Shown piece after piece: positions 10,570 through 22,899 of a DNA stretch of 64,000 bases. Origin of the DNA: Kappaphycus alvarezii (taxonomy: Eukaryota; Rhodophyta; Florideophyceae; Gigartinales; Solieriaceae). The notes beneath the pieces are model-generated. The model made no database searches, was not told where the DNA came from, and saw nothing but the letters and a program-made list of their open reading frames with translations. Every line of letters begins with the position of its first letter. The first letter of the stretch is position 1. The stretch spans positions 476,620 to 540,619 of the forward strand of contig NADL03000045.1 in NCBI GenBank assembly GCA_002205965.3, given 5' to 3'. The translations under genes and the position numbers were made by a program.

Positions 10570-11500
10570 GTGAATCATGCGTGCTAGCAGACACATTCAT
10601 CGTGCATGCAATTATAACCTTACTGTGAGCAAAAAAAGAATGCCATGGGTCCAGACTTTGTAATAAAGATTATGGATCATACAGTATCCGCTTTACTCAA
10701 GATAAAGTTTCACTCAATCCTTCCCAGCGTGTAAATCTGTTAATGTATGGTACTTTGAGGCGAAGGATTTGATCATACCTGGTGAGCTTGGATTCAGGGG
10801 GCATTTCTACTTTGAAAAAATCGTCAACGGCCAAAATCCGAAAAAAGCGGAACTTAAAAATCAAATGAATAGGGGAAACCCATATTTCTGGTTCTAAACA
10901 GGACACATGGAGTCATTTTCGAGCATTCTATACAAATAAAGTGCAAGAAAATAGCAAGGAACCATACACAAAGCGTAAAAATGGTGATCGTTCCCCTCCA
11001 CGAACGTGAATGAGTAAAATTCAATCATAAGTTCCAGTCAATAAGGAGTATATCTTTTATAATGAGGCTTAAAATCTTTTTGGCATGTACTGGAAGGAAT
11101 AGTGATCAAAGACTTTAAGCATAATCCTGGATTGGTCACTTCTAGACCGAAAAAGAAACATGGCGGGCGATTAGATTGGTGTTAGAAGCGCGCGTATCGT
11201 AATGCGATGATCTCTCTGACGAGCTGGTTGTATGGATAGCCAATCTCTAAAATCAACGGAAAATTGTTGTTGCCGATGGTAGGTAAGTATGAGTGGTAAT
11301 AAAGTTTTGCAACTCGGCATGATGGGTAGATGGGAAATAGAAGGGGCCCAGACTGTATTTAAAGATTTCCGAGCCGAGTCGGCGGAGTAGATCGAACAAT
11401 GCTGATGGTACTTGATGTCATTAGCTCATCAAGATGATCTCTTACTATATGAAAGCACGAGATACTTGCACGTGTAATGAAATTGTACAATAAATTTCAG
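10570..11500. other. AT-rich, nothing recognised
   Basis: The minus frame at 10,697-10,906 is open but without a recognisable domain. It could be an upstream part of the transposase-like relic. Confidence 0.35.
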
Positions 11501-11522
11501 TGACGTGGAGGATGTACCAATT

Positions 11523-11860
11523 TCAAAATAAGTACCTAGAACCTAGTATTTGACAAATATCTAAGTTGATTTCAAGAAAGTACAATTTTTTCTGAAGTAC
11601 ACATGGACATTTGTACACTGGGCATGATGTTTTAGCGTAAAATGTACTCCAATTGGTTTTTAGGCCTCCTCTATTGCCATGCACTTCAATATAGCATGAA
11701 TGCATGTTTGCGACGAGTTTCGAAAACAGTAGGACCTCACCTGACTTTAACATATTGTATACCCAATCGAGCAGCTCCTTTTCAACAAAAATATTCCTCC
11801 CTTTAATTTTTGGCACTTTTGAAACCCCATAATAACGTGTGTCAAGAAATTTTCCGCCTA
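11523..11860 (-). pseudogene. Unrecognised ORF, possible transposon DNA-binding remnant
   Basis: A 97-codon minus frame (KELLDWVYNMLKSGE, then FSKLVANMH) extends upstream without a stop to about 11,850 (RYYGVSKVPKIKGRN). The pattern of a basic stretch followed by E-LL-W-----G resembles the N-terminal helix-turn-helix region of pogo/Tigger-type transposases, but I cannot support a family. It lies in AT-rich DNA downstream of the Ty3/gypsy fossil. Confidence 0.2.
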
Positions 11861-12049
11861 AAAATAATCACAGAGATCGATAGTTCGATTTGACTACCCA
11901 ATTGACGGTCACTGCAGATAAATCTTGGCGTATCAATTACCAATTTTCTCTCGTTGTGGGGTGAAAAATTTCTTGGACATCAAAAGAGGCTCTGGTCACT
12001 GTATCCTTCCTTGTGTGTTACGATACGCGTAGTCAACAATTTTCGTCAC

Positions 12050-12400
12050 AATTTTCAATGAACAGATCTAAAAACTTTAATTTCTCGACCTTTTGACAAT
12101 GTGGTCGCGTTGGGCTATAAGTTCGTTAGAGACGGAACTGGTTTGCAGGATGGATGATCGATAGCGCCACTGTTTACTGTGTTTTCTTTGAGTGCAGTTA
12201 CTTTAGTATACTGGCGGCCGTCACTCAGTTCCAGGCCGCCAAATAGTTGGATAATAATTATTTATGTGGACTTTTTACCCGGGAAACCAGACTATACACA
12301 GATGGAATAAATGAATGAATTTGATGAGGTAAATTGAAACTACTGTACACGGCAACCGACGGCTGTCTTTCTTCTGCGTATAGTAAGGTTGTCATGAAGC
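12050..12400 (+). repeat. Dispersed relic, copy 1 (pairs with 16.75-17.1 kb)
   Basis: This stretch is collinear with 16,750-17,110. Shared anchors: a GGAACTGG..CAGGATSGAT block, CTGTTTAYTGTGTTT, TTTAGTATACTGGC versus ATAGTATAATGGC, and CTGCGTATAGTA near 12,376 versus 17,067. A third, weaker match to the left part lies near 21,510-21,560. The two main copies are diverged and AT-rich. The 16.8 kb copy suggests a LINE reverse transcriptase origin. Confidence 0.45.
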
Positions 12401-12549
12401 AGCTTTTCGGCCTGTTCTCAATGGTGCTCGATTTATTTCTGCGCTACTTGTTGAAGATCATCCATAATTTTTTCAGAGAACTTATGATGAGGGACTTATC
12501 TCGTTGGAGGTCAGAAGTAAAAACAGAAGAATGCATAGAGCGACAAACT

Positions 12550-14750
12550 TAGAGAATGGCTATGTCCGATCTGAGCCGCAGGAAAAAGCGAAGAGGGTAA
12601 TACTAACAAGCTGAGGAGATGAACAGCGATTTGAATATGTGAAAAAGTTAGGATACCTTCTCGGAATGGAGTTGATGCTAATATAATAACGAAGGTGTAA
12701 CTCGAAGAAGTGGCCCTCTAGGCATTCGACAGCGCCATTTGAGCACGGAAAATACTTGAGAGTGGAGTCATTCGTTATACGTACCCCTTTCGAAATATGG
12801 CGAATAATTTTCAGAGAATATATCTGCCCATGCGATGTGAGCGGCTTATGGACTCCTAAAGCTGCAGAGCAGTCAATATTTGCCGAGTCAGAATTCTGGG
12901 TAGCAGTAGAATGGAATGAAAAACGCCAACAGTAACCAAAGCGATCGTTGAGTACCATCAGAAAGTATTCTGAACTGACTTAAAAAGCCTCTATATCAAC
13001 GTAAAAAATTTCAATAACATCATTGGGCTTCGTCCCTTGAAACGAAGAACCAAAGGGGCGGGTCAACTTCCCCCTTAAACTATAGGAGGGCAGCGGATGT
13101 ATGAAAGGCAGAATAATCGAGCTTCAGCTTCGAGTACGGTCCCGAACATCAGGACTTAAATATTTTTATAGTCGCATCAATGTTGCAGTGGCTCAACGGA
13201 AGAGTATAGGCGGGTGGAAAGAGACGAAACTGAATATTTTCTGCAATCCTGGGTATCCAAATAGCTCCAGGGTGATTGTGCCGTAGTTTGTCGACGAGGA
13301 GGGAATTTTCTAGGCGAGATTTGCAGTTATGCTGTACGGCAGCAAGAAAATATCTTGAGGGACATTTAAAATCAGGATCTGAAGAAAAAGAGAGATTAAG
13401 TATCGAAAAAGGCGGCAAACTGTCATGGGGGCAGTCCAGCGAATGATAAATTCGACCCAAACATTATCAGTGCCCTCTGTATGTATGAAGTTTTAGTCAT
13501 TGACCGGGAAAAGTACGACTCAGCGGAGAATTTTGTTGACAGTACCACGGGTGTAGAAATATGGTCAAATAGAAAGATAAAATTATTCTGATCAGTGAAA
13601 AAATCGAAACATTCAGGACCGGTCATGAGCCAATACATGCGGTAGAGGGTGTGAATAATTAGTTAGCGCCTTTCTCCAAAACAGAAAGGCCCGCTTGAGT
13701 TTTAATTAAATGTCCATACAGAAAAGGCACCGGTTCTTGTAAATGTTCGAAGTTAGGAAGGTTAAGTGCAACATGAAAAAGCTAAGTGATTATATCACAC
13801 CAGAAAAATTCGGAGGGTCAGTAAAATAAAAATCCTTCCTTTTACAATTCGTTGCGCAAGGGTCATTTGGGCATCAAATTCAGTTGTAGAGGATTTAATG
13901 GCTACGATTTTCAATTCATCCAATCCGGTAGTGTGTAGATGTACCATGATTAATGCACGTTTGATGCGAACAACTGCCAGATTACGATATTTTTCCAAAA
14001 AATCTTGAAACTATTCCAAACCTTTCTGCAGGTGTAGCAGAAAGGTCTGGAACAGAAATCTTATTACTTTGAAGAACGCAACAAAACTACTAAAGTTTCG
14101 CTATAGTTGCCAGTGGATTCATGGTTTGAACCTTCTTAGTGATAGGGGTCGAATTGGTCTCCAGATTTTGAGATAAAGCATCGGCAACGTCTGATCGACT
14201 TCCAGCAATTTTTTCTCTTTTAGGATTCAAGCGCATGTTTCTTTTGATGTAAGTCTCAACAATGTTCTGAATAAACATTAGAAAACATCTTTTTCGTAAT
14301 AAAAGAAAATATAATCTAACCAGACGAGAATATGTAGCTGCAGATGCTCTGGTAAGATCAGTGCTGGAGTCCACAGAGGGAATGTAACAGAGTTCTTTGT
14401 TCCATGGAAGAAGCGACCAGTAGTGTATAAAACGCCTCATATGAACCAGTACTGGCAGTCTTAACTTTCAGCGTCAAGAGGAAACTGTTTTTATCCGTGA
14501 AAAGATCGAATTTAATGTAGAACTTTGACCCTGTGATCTGTTGCAAGTCTTGGTGGATATTTGACATGGGTAAAAATTTATAAATGTACATGAATTGATG
14601 GAGCGCAGTTCAACAGTGAGCCGGAATCGAGCAGGACCGGACTTCGAGACCAGGAGGGAAGCACTTGTCCGAGGTGCAGATGGGTCCTGATAAATTATGT
14701 CATATCTCCGGAAGTCCTTTGCCATGCGCTTCAGAAATTTCCGCTGGTCG
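12550..14750 (-). mobile_element. Old Ty3/gypsy element, internal part only (fossil)
   Basis: Reading leftwards, remnants of a Ty3/gypsy pol appear in the expected order: reverse transcriptase (about 14,730-14,090; ARFRLTVELRSIN and ITGSKFYIKFDLF type motifs), RNase H (about 13,990-13,450; the FTDQNNFIFLFD block), then integrase with the zinc-finger lead-in (about 13,400-13,150) and catalytic-core blocks (about 12,960-12,560; NGAVE). The type resembles elements common in oomycetes and chytrids and is not the family at 48.8 kb. It is heavily broken (many interruptions), AT-rich, and no LTRs were found, so it looks ancient. Confidence 0.65.
14014..14052. repeat. Short hairpin
   Basis: The arms are TTCCAAACCTTTCTGC and GCAGAAAGGTCTGGAA around a 7-base loop, with 15 of 16 pairs matching. 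A related CCTTTCT/AGAAAGG stem lies near 13,668-13,690. It sits within the old Ty3/gypsy relic. It may be a chance structure or a small foldback insertion. Confidence 0.5.
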
Positions 14751-14759
14751 CCATAGCAG

Positions 14760-16740
14760 TGCGCAATTTTATACGTACTGGTTAGTGGTATAATTTTGGG
14801 CGGAGATATGTTGGCGGGTTGACCAGTTGATTAGGATGTCTGAAATATGTAGAAGCCTGCGTCTCTGATGCTGCAGAGCTTTTCATGCATTTTCGGATCC
14901 ACTTCAATAGTACTGGCCTCCTTAAGCACTTGAGTGATCGATAAACTTCATTTATCGTCATTTTATCTTCAATAGGGTCAAAAATACATATATTGGGGAA
15001 TAAGTCCTCCTCAGAATGGTTTCAGAAAAATATTAACGATTTATATCATATTGTTAATGTGAGACCATTTCTCACTGTATGCATTCATCACTCGTCCAAC
15101 GTGCCCAATTTGCTCAAAAAAGAATTCCTCTTGGACATTTGCACAGTCTTTTCGTTTAGAGTTGCTCTTTTCTCGTTTAAGAGCGTGCACGTGACAGCTC
15201 TAAGGGGCAATAGGACTGGACAACTAGCGATGAGATCAATTTTCTTAAGGTAGTCGGCTATACAGTACGATACGTTGAGTAAAGCTAGCTGATCTACGGA
15301 AAGGCTGATTAATGTATATGGGCATGTCCAGATCCGCGAGAGTCAGAATGACTGAGGATATTTTTTTCTACAAGGCTTATTGCAGAGGTATTGTAGCGAT
15401 TTTATTCATGCATCTGACATTAATAAGGACTGCGCCCTCAGAGAAACAAGGAGACACAATAGATTTTCCGATCATTATGCACATCTACCGTAGTTATCTC
15501 TAGCGTCTTCGGCATGTTTTACTCTGAATGAAGCTACGTAAGGCCCAATTAACTTAAATTATCCTTGTTTCTGGGACAGGTAAGTTCGATCTACTGTTCA
15601 GGCTTAACTTTTGAGTGGGGATTTCCATCCAATTGTCTTCGGTGGCATTTGAATGCTGTGGTTTCACTCCATGTTGACCTTGGAGGTACATCTTGAACAA
15701 AATCTTCTATCAATCACCGATGTAGTAATTTGCGCTCTTCTGTGAGGCATTATGGTCATATTTGTGCAAGTTATAGAAGATTTTAAAATTAAGTGGACTC
15801 AAGAGATAGAGTGATGACTGATTTCTTCTATATGCCTTGTTTCTATGAATATTGAATATTGAAAGCTTTTTTGAACAATTATAAACCCTTCTCACATTAT
15901 CTCAAGTTCATCTGTCTTGAGCCATTGTCGCGTAGCTGGAACGCTTAGCGAATATCATTAGTATAATTTATAAAAGCTCGGAGTCAGACTTGAGATGATT
16001 GTAGGAAAACACAGGAAAGAATTCAAGCGCGCACGCAGTGATTCAGGACACCAAGCATTGATGATTTATAGTGTTACGGACTTCGGGTTAGGTTCGTCTA
16101 ACTATCAATTTCCTTGGCATTGAAAGATTAAATGATACGGCAGGCAAACATTACGCATGCGCGAAACTGAATTTCTGTCACGCATGTTCCTACGGAGCTC
16201 AACCTCGGCTACGTTTTCTATTGTTTCATATCTAAGGGTATTCTTTGACTGCTGTGACTCCGACTCGAGATATTTCCGTATGTTTTCCAAGAAAAGACAT
16301 TAGTAGCACTTTGAATTATTTATGAAGCTCAACTCATTGAAAAATTCCGAATTATCGCTGTCAACACAGTTTTTGTGGGCAACTGGGTTGCTAGCCTTAG
16401 TTGAAATACCTGCCGAAAAAATTTGAGTCGCTTTGAGTAAATCATTCCACAAGTCGTTATCATACTTGCGCAAGAATATGCGGATAGAATCGGCGTCCTT
16501 TGTTTACAGACGCGGGTGCGGCACAGTGACTGATAAAAGGTGAACATGAAAAAGAATCAGCTTCTGTGCAAATTTTTTCGGGAATTCCCGACGCGGTTGC
16601 TTGGGCGTGGGATAAAAAAGATAGATTTACAGTCATAGCAGAAGGGTGATGTGTACCTCTCGAAACCAAAGGCAAATCTTCCTGATCGGCAGACTTACGA
16701 AAGTTCTTCCATAAGGAGTTTGAACTTAGCTGTAACAATT
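14760..16740. other. AT-rich, nothing recognised
   Basis: This is where the gag and protease part of the minus-strand Ty3/gypsy fossil would be expected. No motif is readable. Only short open frames without domains are present. Confidence 0.4.
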
Positions 16741-16749
16741 TTTGCAAGC

Positions 16750-17130
16750 TTTCTACTATTAAATTCGAAAGGTATCGTAAGGATGACTATGGCGTCATTT
16801 AGTTACGAAGCAGTCAGAAGAGAAATTGGATCGCAGGATCGATTTTGGATGGATATGCTGTTTATTGTGTTTCTTGGAGTTCCCTCAATATAGTATAATG
16901 GCTGCCAACAATCAGTTAAAGGCCACAGAACCGTTGGAAAATTATTTTTACAACCACTTCGATACTGAGGAAACATAAATATACACAGCGACCAATCAAT
17001 AGCCTCAGTTCTAGCAGTGCAGTACAAATATTGCACGAATCAATCGCTAGCGGCCTTCCTAGATCTGCGTATAGTACACTTGCCAAAAAAATGGTGGTCA
17101 TAACGCGGAGGAGTCCTTATCGAACATTTT
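16750..17130 (+). pseudogene. Dispersed relic, copy 2, LINE reverse-transcriptase-like
   Basis: The plus-strand text contains GHRTVGKLFL and, about 45 residues later, NQSLAAFLDLRIVHLPKKW. This resembles the early reverse-transcriptase motifs of LINEs (a GHRTVDNLF-like block, then AAFLDLR-AYD). The catalytic aspartate-containing block is degraded, and an in-frame stop (near 16,891) interrupts the region. Copy 1 at 12.05-12.4 kb shares the nucleotide layout. The assignment is tentative. Confidence 0.35.
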
Positions 17131-20100
17131 CTCCTGTTCAAGCCTTAGACAGAGGACTTAAACTGGTCCCATTACGTAACTTACCGTTTATCCCGATGGA
17201 CCACACGGGTATATGGGTGAACAAGTACAAGTGCATTCTCGAACTCTTCAAAATTGTGGACACAATTTTTAAGATTACATTGCCAACTAATCTCAGCTGA
17301 GAATTGAGATAAATACTACCTCATGTTCAGCCAATAACTTATTGATTATGAAAAAAGCCAGAATTACAGAATTGCCATGGTCTTACTTTTAAAGAAATTC
17401 AACATTTTATACCGTCAATTTGGACCATAAGATAAAAAACTTCATTATAGACCAATTTTTGACCCAATTTCCATTATTCTTCCGAAGTAGTATATTAAAT
17501 AAAAAATTTGACCTATTAAATTAGTTTAAACCCTCAGTAAACGCCTCGAGTAGGAAATTTTTCACATAGAATTGGGCCATTTTGAAACTAGATCTCCTTC
17601 CTTGTTGTTAGCATTTCTGCTATAATCTCCACCCATAATACAAAACCAGCATTTGTTTCGATTTGTTGTAAATTCAGCAGCTGAGTAACATATATTTTCT
17701 CGGATTTTTACCGCGAGTGGAGTACCTTTTTTGTGGAGGTGTCCATCCAAACAAAATCAAAACTCTGCAATGAGATAGAAATAGATAGAGTAGCGGCTTC
17801 GATTTGTTCACTTTGTGATAGAGAAAGCAGAATATTATACATTTTGAGGCGAAATAATTAAGTCACATAGAGACTCAGAATAGGAAATTTGAGAAATATT
17901 TTTCCAGAACTGGCACGAGGCTCGCAGGAAACCTGGAATAATGGAGATCAGGGCGGTAAAGAAACACTGTGTCACCTTAATTGGGCAATTCTGTGCATTA
18001 TTTTATCATTTTCAGCGGCGCAGTAATAGCTTTTTGTACCAAAGTAGCAGCTTTCGATATTGCAATGCAGATTGATGCATTATTTATCTAACTAAAAATA
18101 TTGTTCTCGATCCTACTAAAACAAAAACAATACGTTTGTATGAATAAATTTAATTTTTAGTTGGTGGAAACCATACAATTCTTTTAGGATGAGTTATTTT
18201 ATGAAACCATGTAAAAAGTTCGACTTTTACAAAGAGCTCGAAGAAAATGACCCAATAAGGCCACCCTGAATTTGAAACTACAATGAGGCGACTGAAGGGC
18301 ACCATAAAAATTAAGTATAAAGCGCCCTCTTGTTCACCAATATGTCATCATTCTTTGATGGTTGCCTAAGGGGCCTCTGCGCGCTACTGTTCCTATTAAA
18401 TTAATGTAAAATAAAAACAAACGTGCAGAAGCAGAACGAAAGCTGAGAAACAGGAAGAAGTATAATTGAGGATTATTCAGTTCAATTTACTGTAAGAGAA
18501 TTACCGTTATAGGTCCCATGGATATATACGAATCGACTTGGACTACCTTAATTTAGAATTTCGAAAATAGAGCCGCCTATTTTCCGTGTGAAAAGTGGTT
18601 ACCGTTATTTACCGCCACAGGTAAAACTTCTGAGCTATCCAAATCTAACGATTTTACAAGGTGAGTATATTTTGCCTCAAATACAAGAATAATTTCAAAA
18701 CTTGGGTCCTTGCGTGATCAAAAATATCTGCAGCAGTAAACTAGCTGAATATGGAAATTTTAGAACAACATTGCGTGATACCATGAACCGTGTTTATCGT
18801 AAAATCGTTTTTTCATTTAAAATGAAGTACATTTGTACACCATAAGCTACCAATATTCAGCATATTAAAGAAAAGAGGCTCTTTTGGCGTTCCCATCATG
18901 TGTGCGAAGTGTAGACTGTTACGGATAGCAAAAGGAGAATTAGTTATTTCTCTACACGTACTAACACACTGTACAGTATGACTAAGAGAATTATAATACA
19001 TGTAAGTGTTTCAAAATTGTGTCTGCTGACTAACTGAGAATATTTTTTCATCTTTGAGCTGCGGATGATAAAAATAAGACGCCTATGTTACAAAAATAAC
19101 TACTGTAATGTGATTTATGTATATTAGAACCGGGAATCTCCCTCCATTTTAGTTTAAGATAGTCACCGTAGAGAATTCAATTAAATAGTTCTATAAACGG
19201 TACGGCAATGCGTATCCAAGGTCTTAAATTCCTATTTAGCTCTACCTCAATCCGAGAAAATTGAAAGAGGAACTTCAAAACGCTGAATATTTAGGAGTTA
19301 AACTGCAAATAGAACGTGTCTTTAGTACTCTTACGTCGCAGTTGAAAATCGCAAAAAACTACCAGACTGAAGAATTTTGAGAACTCACTTGGGTTAATAC
19401 ATGCAAAAGATACTTTGAACGATGAGACTGGATAGATCGAGAATGAAGTGACAAGGCCAACTTAAATGCAAGTAAGGATATCATTAAAACTATGCAGACA
19501 AGAAATTAAACTTGGGTAAGCCTCGAAACTAATAAGAAATTGAGTCGTTTAGACATATGTTGCAGGGCAAAGATAGGAGAAGAATGCCTCAAAATGATAT
19601 TTGTTTAAATATGAAATATTCTGAATGCATACGGAAATACGTTTTACAGTTACTATCCCTGTGTAATGTTAGATGTATAATAAACTCATGCTCTCTTTGC
19701 CTATAGTTAAGCTAGTTATAGTTTGACTTGAAAATTTTATCCCTTGCTTGGTAACGCGTTTACTATCCTGAAATGAAATAAATTGCCTTTTGTACGTTCA
19801 ATTGAACTTCTCTAAGAAGAAATTTCTTGTTACAAATATGAGTTATAAGAGAAATAGAGACAATAGTTGCAACCTAATATGGGCTACAGTCAAGACCAAA
19901 ATGGCTTACAGTACTCTGGATAGCTAATGATTGAGGTGATATATTCGTACCTACGATATCAGCTGTCGAGATTGAAGGAACATACAAATCCTTTTTGCAG
20001 GAAGTTCGGCTCAAAAATTTGCGGAAACATCCAAAAAGAAGGTTTCAAAAAGGGATGATTTTTTTTCGCTCAGTGGTAGTGGTATGTAAACCAAGCCTAC

Positions 20101-22540
20101 GAAATAAATATGCTATATTCAATCGCATCCTATCCTTTTAAAAACATAGTTTTTACAGCGAGTTCTATTACCTTCTAAGCACCTTTTCCTGGAATAATTT
20201 TAATTCCCTAGCTGAGCTTTGCAACCGAAAAGTAGTCAGATGGACCACTAAAATTCATTTTCCGAGTTCGAAATCAAGTCTTCTTTGTTACGACACGTCC
20301 CTATAACTCAGTTTGATATGATTAATAATGCACTGGATTTCATAATCGACGTTTGAGAGGAGAAGAATGATTAACAGAAGAAATATTTGAATTAATGATA
20401 AATATGTAATGAAGCATTTCCAATGCAGTTATTTACAGTGTAAATTGAGCTGCGTCCATCCCTATGAAATTATCGATGCGCTGCTACACTTGTACTCAAA
20501 ACTCTAGTTGCTAGTAGATCTCATGTTTTAGACTCGTCCCGTGCATGCTCTAAATTTGAATCTTCTCTTCATAGAAGTTACCACTGTCTTCAGTAGACTA
20601 TGAATAGTTTATAATCCAGCGCCTCGTATTTTGAGCCCACTTATAAATTTTAATGCGTGGATTCACAGTAAATCGCACTCAATAGAAAATTTTCTTGTTT
20701 ACCTGCTTAGGTCCGGAAGTCACCTCTTAGCACCAACTGAAGGGTCCGCCCAGACTTCTGATGCAACCGGATCCAGCGCATTCTTCCCATTTCCAGATCT
20801 TGAAAGCTCCTTTCTATTCCGTTTCGTCCTGCAATTTTTTTCTTTGGGGACTTGTTACTGTACATCCGCATCTTTGAATATCAACGAAATAGAGTGAAAG
20901 TTAGTTTGTGTCTCTGAAAGTGATTTCGAATTGAAGAATAGCGAAAATGATATCGATAAATAACGTAAATGGAATATGAATGGGAAATGCGGTGTTGTGA
21001 GAGTATTTGTATTGAGTTTAGTTGCTTCGCACGATCCTGTTATTGAGTAGCGTTGCAAGGAATTTTGAATTACTAGGATAAACGTATTTCATTCCTTTCA
21101 ATGGAGGGGAAATTACTTCCTGGAACTATTTTTGGGTTTTGGTGTGTTCTTGGGAGAAATTCCGTAGAAAGAGTTTTTCGGGATCACTTCTGAAAAATGG
21201 AAGACCGTTTGGGACTTAGGAACGAGAGGGGCTCTTATTTTTTTTGTGCGTATTGGATTATTTTCCTATGGTTTGGCACGGCAAAATGGGAATATAATTA
21301 GGTGCAGAATTCAAAGGAATCACTGAATTCAATAAATTCTCACTCTGCTCGGGAAACAACTGGTTTAGTTTCTTTTAATGTATTAATGCATAAATATCGC
21401 TCTCGTCGAGTCCCTATACAAACAGTAATCAGATCTGTAAAATTTTTGCATTAGCACGAGAGGTGATTAAAGTAATGACTATTGAGCTGTTCTTTTAGTT
21501 TTCTCTTCAAAATTGGTCGCGATGCTAGCCTAAAAGTTCGTTAGAACAAGTTACCTATAGTACAAAATCATGTTGTCCATATTGAGGTGGTGGAGAGGAC
21601 ACAGGAATTTCGATAAAGGAGAAAAACCACACTATCAAGTTCAACTGATCATGTAGCGTACTAAATCTCTGAATACCTACGAGAGGGTAAGAAAAACGTG
21701 ACTTTGGTATTTGAAGCTTTATTTTCTGAACAGTTCAGTCATTTTGGCTAGTTAATATGCTCTTATCACTTCGCGTTGTGGCATATCGTAAAAAATGTTT
21801 TGTTGACATGTGGAAAACATTAGTTAGTATTCTAATCCAAAACGGTGAACCAAAATTAACGAAGTGACTAATAATACAAGTAATCATACCGTACCGGTTC
21901 GGAAGGTGCAGAAGAACCTCTGTTACGTCATAAACGTGATTTAAATACGTTGTTATTATTGAAAAAATTAGTCAGTGTATTTATCAGCACAATTCGTACA
22001 TGAAAGTTGAATTATGAAAGCAATTTAGCAACAATAAATATGATCAATGCTGTTTCATTCTCATTGCTACGGGTTTCTCATAAGATCCTCAACTTTTAAC
22101 CTTCCTTCACTCCGAACTACGAATTATACTGGATAAGCGCAGGGGAAAGGCTAAACACACAAATTTCTAAGGATATTGATGAGCAAGGATAAAACTTTAT
22201 ACAACGATACAAATGATGCCAATGATGACTTGGAAATGGTCCGAATAATCATTTACGAGAAACAGAGGGGAACTTTGCAAGGGACAGAGGCTATTTAATT
22301 TGCTACAATCCCCCAACACAGTTGAAGCAGATGTAAGGATAGGATTTTGAAAAATCTGAGCACACTGTGGCAATTATTTTTATATACTAGCCTAAAATAT
22401 CGCAGTAACGCTTTGGTAGTGTTAGATTGCGTACGATGAAAGATATCATCATTTGCATTGAGATTACGAATAACTTGCGAAAAATACATTACTTACACAA
22501 CTTGTGACGAAGAAATTCCAAGCGTTACTATAAATTCAAA
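17130..22540. other. AT-rich gene desert
   Basis: No coding region, RNA gene or clear repeat could be supported in more than 5 kb. Short open frames (for example 17,562-17,750, 18,813-19,001, 20,631-20,897) have no domain. A weak match to the dispersed relic occurs near 21,510-21,560. A few isolated TACAGTA words occur. Confidence 0.5.
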
Positions 22541-22883
22541 ATGGACGGACAACCTATGAATTTGAAGCAGGAATTTGAAAATTTAAAGCAAATGGAGTTC
22601 CCTTTTGGGACAGGAAACTATGAAAAATCTTCAAAAATATCCCTGTGTGGTAAGTTCATCACAGATAGGTTGGCTCACTTCTACATCGTTGGAAAGGACT
22701 ACAAGGACCTCGAGGCCGCCTATTCGGACTCCTAGCCCTCACATCATAGATGTTCAAAAGGCTCGCTTCATCTCATCAGTTATCGCTAGCTTTAGTTTGG
22801 ATACTATGTCGCTGTTTTTTGTCGCCACAGAAGGACTGAATTTTCAAAAACTTTTCGCGAACTTGAATATACGCTCAAGCTAA
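22541..22883 (+). other. Unrecognised open stretch
   Basis: Two overlapping plus frames cover this interval. The first encodes a short charged peptide (NLKQEFENLKQMEFPF). Neither has a recognised domain, and the frames are not obviously related. It is either a remnant of a transposable element or chance. Confidence 0.15.
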
Positions 22884-22899
22884 AAGAATGCTTAAAATG

